Shown here in pieces: positions 45,117-54,100 of a stretch of DNA of 64,000 bases (the stretch's first letter is position 1; the number at the start of each line of letters is the position of its first letter). The position numbers were made by a program, and so were the translations under genes. Origin of the DNA: Caprimulgus europaeus (Eukaryota > Chordata > Aves > Caprimulgiformes > Caprimulgidae); assembly GCA_907165065.1 (NCBI GenBank), contig OU015523.1, forward strand, positions 121,964,523-122,028,522, in the 5' to 3' direction. Under the pieces are notes generated by a model that saw nothing but the letters and a program-made list of their open reading frames with translations, was not told the DNA's origin and ran no database searches.

Positions 45117-48100
45117 GTGAAGGGAGCGAGGCCGCAGTGTGTGTGTGGGGGGGGGGGGTGTCGGTTCCCGGGATCCCCGCAGGCCTCGGGGAAGGGGGCG
45201 TCCGGCCCAGCGGGGAGCGGGGATACCGGCGTGATGTGCGGCCTCTTCTCAGGGGGACGGATTATGGGGGCTGGTGGAGAGCGGGCCGGGAGGGCTGAGT
45301 GTGGAGCCCGCCCTGAGGGGTCCTTCGCTCTTGAGGGGACGGTGGGGGGGCATCACGGAGCGGGGTTCCCGCGGTTACTACTCTTTCAGAGTCGTGTAGA
45401 CACAGTGAGGGACATGGGTTAGTCGGGGACTTGTCAGTGTTGGGTTCATGGTTGGACTCGATGATCTTAAAGAGTTTTTCCAATCCAGGCAATTCTGGGA
45501 TTCTGTAAAACACAGACTGGTTTGGGCTGGAAGGGACCTTAAAGCTCACCCAGTTCCAACCCCCCTGCCAGCAGCAGGGACACCTTCCACTAGACCAGGC
45601 TGCTCAAAGCCTCAGCCAACCTGGCCGAGAACACTTCCAGGGAGGAGCAGCCACAGCTTCTCTGGCCAACCTGGGACACTGTCTCACCACCCTCACAACA
45701 AACAATTTCTTCCTAATATCTAATCTAAACCTCCCCTCTTTCAGTTTAAAGCCATCTCCCCTTGTTGTGTCATTAACTGCCCTTATGAAAGGTCCCTCCC
45801 CAGCTTCCTTGGTAGGCACCTTCAGGTACTGGGAGGCCACTAGAAGGTCTCCCTGGAGCCTTCTCTTCTCCAGGCTGAACAGCCCCAACTCTCTCAGCCT
45901 GTCCTCACAGCAGAGCTGCTCCAGCCCTGGCATCATCCTCGTGGCCTCCTCTGCACTGGCTCCAGTAGCTCCATGTCCTTGTGCTGTTGGTGGCCCCAGC
46001 ACTGGAGGCAGCACTGCAGGTGGGGTGTCAGGAGAGCGGAGCAGAGGGGCAGAATCCCCTCCCTGGCCCTGCTGCCCACGCTGCTCTGGGTGCAGCCCAG
46101 GACACGGTTATTGGCTCTGTGCTGCCAGCGCACGGTGCCGCCTCATGTGGAGCTTCTGGTCCCCCAGCACCCCAAGTCCTTCTCTTCAGAGCTGGCCTTA
46201 AGCCACTCATTGCCCAGCCTGGATTTGTGCTTAAGGTTGTTTCAGCCCAGGTGCAGGACCTTTGTTTTCAGGAATTTTAAACAACATATCAGGTATTATC
46301 AGTTACTTTAAACAACACAAGAGGGGACAGCACAGCCAGGGAGCATTGAGGACACAGCACCTCTCTTCTCTGTACAGGAGGTGGATGTGGCTGTTGTCTT
46401 CTGCTGTCATTAACTGCTGAGAAATCTCTCAGGTCACATTAATCATGGGAACACTTTGTGCTCTCACAAGGCAGAAACCTGTTGGGTTGTTCTGGAAGAT
46501 TTTATCTGAGCTCTGTGTAATTTCCTTTAGATGCCCCCTGCATTGTAGAGTTCAAGAAGACAACTCTTTGATTTGGGCAACATCATTTTCTTTAACTGTG
46601 GAGAAATACTCTAAATATTTGATATGTTTCTGCAGCAGAAGCCTGCTGTTAGAACAAATGTGCCATCTGAATTGTCTGTTAAAACCTTTAGATGATGAAA
46701 CATTTATAAAGTGAATATTATGGGAGGGGTTTTTGCACCACCTGAACTTATTAGTTCACCAATCTCTAGAATTACAGTTACTTTTTGTTTTCTTGAACTG
46801 TTTGGTTGCAGATACAAGAGCTTCTGCTCACGCAGCGTCTGCTCAAGTCACATAATGTTGAGTTTCCTTGGAGCTTGCTGCCAATAGATTTTGGTGTGAG
46901 GCACGTACAGCTCTGCCAGTTTCCTCCCAACATGTTTTGAGGGCGTCACAGAGCTTTTCCCAGAGCCTCTTGTTGGTGATGAATAGAAATGCCAGTGTTT
47001 GCAGGAGTGCTGTGCCGTGGGAGAGCCGGGCATCCGAGAGGACAATGCAGCTTTGCATCCACGTGCTGACTCCATGGCAGCAGCTGATTTGGCTGATTGA
47101 GCCCAGGAAAGAAATTCCTCGCTCCCACTTTGCCAGCTCTTGCTCTCAGCCTGATTTTCCCAAGGGGAAGAGTTGTGACCTTTGTGTTGGGTTTGTCCCT
47201 CCACAAAACCTTGTGAATGCCAAGTTTTGCACGTGGTGGAGGTCTTGCTTTCTGTCCCTCACTGTGAGCTCGTTGATCACACACACCCAACACTAAATTG
47301 AGTTGGTTTCTTGGCTGCTAGAAAGACATTGATCTTTCTGATGCCAAGGACATAGTAGTCCAGTGGTGACAACCTGTGCTGTCTCCTGCTGTGGGTAGGG
47401 ATGGGAGTGAAAATAGGGAGAAGCCGAGGTTATTCCACATACAGTGGGAGAGGGAAGAAACCATAACGTGGCTCTGTCAGCTCTGCTGGTCTCGGAACTG
47501 GTGAGTTTTCTACGTGCAGGCCGTACCCACATCACATCATTGAATTCTTAAGGTTGGAAAAGATCTCCAGGATCATCAAGTCCATCAGCTCAGCACCACC
47601 ACACCCACTAACCCATGTCCCTCAGCACTGTGTCTACACGACTCTTCAGTCCCTCCAGGGATGGGGACTCCACCACTGCCCTGGCCAACCCCTTCCAATG
47701 CCTCAGAACCCTTTCAGCAGAGAAATTCTTCCTCACACCCAATCTCAACTGCCCTTGGTGCAACTTGAGGCCATTTCCTCTTGTCCTGTCCCTTGCTCCT
47801 TGGTTGCACAGACCCACCCCCACTTCTCTCCACCCTCCTTTCAGGGAGTTGGACAGAGCCACAAGGCCTCCCCTCAGCCTCCTTAACAGAACATTTAATA
47901 ACTTGAGTTATAAATCACACCCTGAAGCCTCTGTAGGTACCTTTGGGATGGTAGATATCTACCAGCAGGTGAAAATGAAGAGATAGGGAGGGAAATTCAG
48001 GCTTTAGTGTAGATGTGATAAAGATTAAGTGTTTTTAGGGTGCTCAGCTTCATGTTCTTTCAGTAAAGGTTTCTTTCACCTCAGGTGTCAGTACTGCAGG

Positions 48101-51100
48101 GACCCGTTAGTGCAGGTGCAGGACTGTGTTACCTGAGGGTGAGGGGAGCCCCTTGTCCAGAATTCCTCACTTTTCTGGGGGCTGATTTGCCTTTCTGCAG
48201 GTGTAAGTCAAATTTAGATTCCTCTGTTAGTTTCTAACTTGTCTCTTTTTATTTCCTCCTAACTTGTCAGTCGCCTGTCTTGGCTGGAAAACTCCGGAGT
48301 TGGCTTTTCCTTGGATTATCCCACCATCAGCTTACACGCCGTCTCCAGGGACCTGGCTGCCTACCCCTGGGAGCACCTCTACGTCATGGTGAACGCCAAA
48401 TTCGAAGGTACACCCGCAGTGTTCCCACTCAGTCCTGAGCAGCACCATTTCTTCTGCAAAAAAAAGGAAATTTGGGGTTTAAAAATGATATGTTTCCTTT
48501 AATGAATAGCTTGTGTTTTCTTTTTGTCTCTCTGAAGGACAGTTATTTTAGAATATAGCTTTGCTCTGCTGTTTTACTCTCAGCACGTGGCTACACACAG
48601 CTGGAGCCGCTGAGAATCGATTCTCTGCTTTCTTACACTCATTTTCAGCAATTGAGCTCCTCTGCAATCTCCCTGTGACTCCAGTTTAGGTATCATTGTT
48701 GCTTTATTGAATTTATGTTAATATTGCTGCCCTCTCCAGGCTTGATGAATTCCTGCTGTTTCACATTAGCCTGGAAGCTTTCAGTCATTTTCTCCCACAG
48801 TTTGCTTTTAAAAAATAAAAAAGTGGATCTTGGTAGATTTCCCACAGAACCAACCTTTTCCCTTTCTTGCTTTCACCTAGAGAAAAACTTTCTGGTTCAT
48901 TGTTTGCATGAGGATTTTCTGTATTTTTGATTTATTTTTTTTTCTGTTAATATTTTAAGTGCATCATAACCTGTTCTCCCAATTTAAGAGTAGCGAGTGT
49001 TAAGTCTTGAGCTGCTCTCCTTTCCCCTTATTAGTCATTGTAGTTACAGATTAAAATGTGGCATTTAATTTTTCCTTAGTCTCTATACTGGATTTACTGT
49101 CAAGACTTTCATTTTTAAGGCAGACACAATTTTTAAGCTATTAATACTTTTCATTATTTCCTTTTCTCATGTTATTATTTTTACTAATGTTACTAATCTC
49201 TGACAGTCTTAATAAGGGGACATGTACATACAATTCTTGGTTCTTCTTCCCCATTTTCCTTTAATTGTGTTTAATTTGAAGTAATCTGAGCTTAGTCTGA
49301 AGAAATATATTGTTTCCAGCTTTTAATTCATTCTGATAATGGTGTTTGAAAATAGAGAGACCCTGTGATAGTTCTTATCTATAAATCTTTAAGAGGATGA
49401 TTTTTGTCAGGGTTTTGTGTGTGGTTTGTTTGTTTTTTTTCCTAAATATATGAATTCTGGCTACAGTAAATTTTTTACAGCCAGTAGGAGATTGGTTTAG
49501 TTTTCAGATCTATCCCTGTCCTGCAGTTTTAACTGCTGAATAACTTTAAACCCTGTCCTCTCCACTTCTTTGGCTGCAGAACTCTTCATTCTTTGTTGGG
49601 CAGGGTACATTTTGTTCTTCCTCTGAAAGTTTTTGTTGGGCTCTCTGTGTCTGTGTGCCTCATCCTCACCCCTTTTGGGTTTTTTTGAGGTTGACTTCAT
49701 TGCAAACAAAGAGCTGGGCTCAGCAGTAACAAGCTGTGCCTGCTGGTGTCAGTTGGAAAAGGCTTGGGTAGCTTCCTTGGACACTTCATTTTTGGGGGTG
49801 GGCAGCTGAGTGGCAGCTTCTTGGCTTCTTCATCTTCTTGGAGGTGCCAATTTTGTGTGTGAGAAAAGCCACTTTCAGTGGAACAGCCTTAACTGTATTC
49901 CTCTTCTTCTGTCAAAAAGAATTCAGTGTCCCTAACCACAGAGCAGTGAACACAGCCACCTTCTCTGTGGTTTTATATTGACAGAAGGTCAAACGTTAGC
50001 GCTGTCGCTGCCTTGTTCCCGTCTGCCGTGCGCAGAAGTCGGGAAGCACCGTTTTGCCCACAGTTGGCATTGGCTCTGGCTGTGCTTCTACCTCTGGCTT
50101 CTTGCTGGCTGGGTAGGAACGTGGTGTGGTTTCACCACAGTGGGCCCATGGGGTTCTGCACTCACCCCCCACATGGTGAGATGGGAGATGCAACAAAGGG
50201 GCACGGGATGAGGGTGAGGACAGGGAGGGCTCACTCACCAGTGATGGTCACAGGCAAAACAGACTCCACATAGGGAAGAAAAATCAATTTAATTAGTTAC
50301 CAATCAAGCAGAGTAGGGCAGTGAGACATAACAACCACATCTGACACACCTTTCCCCAGCCCTCCCTTCTTCCCAGGCTCACATCACTTTGCTCCCCATT
50401 TCTCTGCCTTCTCCCCCCAGCAGCACAGGGGACAGGGAATGGGGGTTCAGTCAGGTCACCTCTGCCACTCTTCCCGGCATGGAAGTCCAGGAACAAGGTG
50501 TTCCAATACGAGCTTCCCACAGAGTCACAGACCTCTTTGGGCTCAGCTCCTGGCTCTGGCATGGGACATCCACGGGCTGCAGACAGGTCTCTGGTCCAGC
50601 ACCTTCTCACCCCCCACTCTGGGGGTCCACCCCCGCTCTGGTATTGAGCATCTCTGGGGTCTCAATTCAGTCACACTTGCCCTTAGGCCCAGCTTTCCCG
50701 TTCCAGTGTGGAGTCCTCCCTGGGGATACCCTACACGTAGGTCTCTGTTCCACCGTTGAACCTCCATGGGCTGCAGGGACCTCCTTTGCCTTCTCCCACT
50801 CCATGCCTTGAACTGGGTGTCTGAGGTTCCCTGTCCTCCCCCTCCTCCTCCTTCCTCCTGGCAACGAAGCTCTCTCTCTGTTTAGGCTGATGGTCTTTTG
50901 TTCAGGTCAATGGTCCTCCAGGTTCTCTCCACCTTCTTCTTCTCAGGACAGTCCTTCCCCTCACCAATATGGATTCACAGAGGTGTTTCTCTAGTGCTCA
51001 CTGGCTCGGCCTGGGCTGGAGGGGTTCACTTTGGAGCCAGGGGAGCTGTTACGAAGCTTCCCCCACTACCAAAACCAGCTCCCCCCACACACACAAACCC

Positions 51101-54100
51101 AACACAGAACGGCAGAAATCGAGTAGAGATCTGTAAATGTCAATAAAAAAATCCTCTGGGAGAGGCCACACTGGAAGCCAGTTGATTTCATGGCAGTAGT
51201 GTTAAGGATCCATAAAATTCATGTGATTTAAAAGATACTTATATTTTTAAAATGTAAGTTTATAAAATTTATATTTTTTAAATGTGCAAGTAAATGCTAA
51301 CGACTGTGAATTGCGGGTTTTTTTGAGCACAGTTGTTTTCAGTAAGAATCAGGCAGTTTTCCCGAAGTCAGTGACTACATCCTGTGACCATTACAGAAAT
51401 CTAAAGTCCTAAAATTGTAAATAAAAGAAGTTTTCATGTGCATGGCGAGTGTTGTGAGAGGATCTCATCCATCCATCACCTGGATGGGAGTGGTCAGGTT
51501 GTCTCCCACCTTTCTGATTTTTTCAGGAACATGTGTGTTCCTGAACGAATAAACAAACATGATTCTTTTTTTTATTGTTGTCTTGGACACAATTAACATT
51601 TTTTTCTTAATATTTTTTTTTCTTAAATCAATTTCTTAAAGAAGAGGAGACAAAAGAAGCTCCCATGGCTGAAGGGGAGGAGGAGGAGGAGGAAGACAGC
51701 GATGACGATGTTGAACCGATTGCAGAATTCAGATTTGTACCCAGCGACAAATCAGCCTGTAAGTGAAGAGGGAAATGGGGGTTTAGCTCAAGGTCCTGGC
51801 TGTGTGTAGAAGACATTTCTGGTACAGAGATGTAAATGTTGAGATCCTTTATGTCCTTCTCTAATTACTTGATGTCTGTGTGTTGAGGAAAAACAAAACA
51901 AATTGTTTTATCTTGCTTGGACTGGAATATTTCAAGCAGCTGCTTCTCAAGGGGAATTTCAGTGCTTTAAAATAGAGACTTTTAATTATAAACACAGGAC
52001 ACAGATAATTTTATCTATATATATTGCAGAGAACTTGTGTGGGAAACATCTTTTTAATTACAAATGCAGTGATATTTGAGTTAGTGATAATTTTACTAGG
52101 AATCTGGTAATATCCAGCCACTACCACTGGAACCAGTCATTTCCTATCTGCTGTGGAGCTTACAGTTGGATCCAGGCTTTAAAAATCTTAAATTTACATG
52201 TTGGAAGGAATCCTGTAGCGGGTAACCACAGAGTGAGTTACCCAGAGATAGACCTTTGTCATCAGGGAAATAGTGGACAAGTGCTGTGAAGAGGACAAAG
52301 CGCCCGGCTGGACCTGGGACACCTGATTTGTTTCTAGCACAGCCACTGACTTAGAATCACAGAATCGTAGTGGTTGGAAAAGCCCCTTAAGATCATCAAG
52401 TCCAACCATGAACCCAACACTGCCAATTCCACCTCTAAACCATGTCCTGAAGCACCTCATCTACCTGTTCTTTAAATCCCTCCAGGGATGGGGACTCCAC
52501 CACTGCCCTGGGCAACCCCTTCCAATGCCTCAGAACCCTTTCAGCAAAGAAATTCTTCCTCACATCCCATCTCAACTGCCCTGGGCACAACATGAGGCCA
52601 TTTCCTCTTGTCCTGTCCCTTGTTCCTTGGTTGAACAGACCCACCCCCACCTCTCTCCACCCTCCTCCAAGGGACTTGGACAGAGCCACAAGGTCTCCCC
52701 TCAGCCTCCTTTTCTCCAGGCTCAACACCCCCAGTTCCCTCAGCCGGGAACTCAGCACACTTGTGCTCCAGACCCTTCCCGAGCTCCGGTGCCCTTCTCT
52801 GGACACGCTCCAGCACCTCCAGGTCCTTCTTGGAGTCAGGGGCCCAAAACTGAAGCCAGCACTCTCAAACTTGTACTAAAACCAGAATTGTTGGGTGATA
52901 CTTTCAAACACAAATTCAGTGGTGGTTCTGGTAAAGGGAATATTCTCCATCTCTTTGATCACTCAGTCCAGGATTTCTTGCCTGTTGTTATGGGATGTTG
53001 GTGGAGAAATGAGGTTTGTCTGTTTGTGTTCCTGCAGTGGAAGCCATGTTTTCAGCCATGTGTGAGTGCCAAGCTCTGCACCCAGACCCAGACGATGAAG
53101 ATTCCGACAACGATTATGAAGGGGAGGAGTACGATGTTGAGGCCCACGGTTCGTTAACAGTTGTTTCTCTTGAAATACCTTCCAGCACTTGGATACCTGG
53201 AACTTCTCCTATGGCATCTGTCATGAGCATGGTTTGGTGTGTTTAGAAGTTCCTTGTTTATTAATCACTTCGCTGAAACGTTCTTTATGCCACAGGCATG
53301 GTATAAAAACTCAGAAATCTGGAGAAAATCTGTGGCTTAGTTGTCACAATCACTAGAATTCAGCAAAAACAGTGTTCTCCTTCCCAAAAGCCCCAGAACA
53401 CAAATATCAGCCTTTCCTGTTCCTGGTGCTACCACAAGTTCAGAACCTGTGCTGTGGCATGATCAGTTCACATCACTGTGTATATTCCATAACCATGTAT
53501 CACAGTCACAGACTGGTTTGGGTTGGAAGGGACCTTAAAGCTCATCCAGTTCCAACCCCCCTGCCAGCAGCAGGGACACCTTCCACTAGACCAGGTTGCT
53601 CAAAGCCTCATCCAGCCTGGCCAAGAACACTTCCAGGTAGGAGCAGCCACAGCTTCTCTGCCCAACCTGGGACACTGTCTCACCACCCTCACACCAAAGA
53701 ATTTCTTCCTCACATCTCAGCTCCAGCTCCCCTCTGCCACTTTCAAGCCATCACCCCTTGTTCTGTCACTCTCTGCTCTTGGCCAAAGTCCCTCCCCAGC
53801 CTTCCTGAAGCCCCTTCAGGTACTGGGAGGCCACTAGAAGGTCTCCCTGGAGCCTTCTCCAGGCTGAACAGCCCCAACTCTCCCAGCCTGTCCTCACAGC
53901 AGAGCTGCTCCAGCCCTGGCCTCATCCTCGTGGCCTCCTCTGCACTGGCTCCAGTAGCTCCATGTCCTTGTGCTGTTGGTGGCCCCAGCACTGGAGGCAG
54001 CACTGCAGGTGGGGTCTTAGGAGAGCGGAGCAGAGGGGCAGAATCCTCTCCCTGGCCCTGCTGCCCACGCTGCTCTGGGTGCAGCCCAGGACACGGTTAT

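Larger units (their letters stand above)
45117..48270 (+). other. CLNS1A: CLNS1A intron 1
   Basis: 3.2 kb. A G-run (45147-45158) and CpG-rich start are followed by abutting CR1s (45384-45507 plus, 45508-46230 minus), an unassigned antisense coding-like region (about 46843-47290), and a CR1 at 47539-47884. Confidence 0.7.

Noticed and set aside
42656-51106. A single full-length provirus between the two LTRs of one family
   Set aside because: The LTRs are in opposite orientation, each has its own target duplication, and the DNA between them is CLNS1A plus other repeats rather than gag/pol/env.
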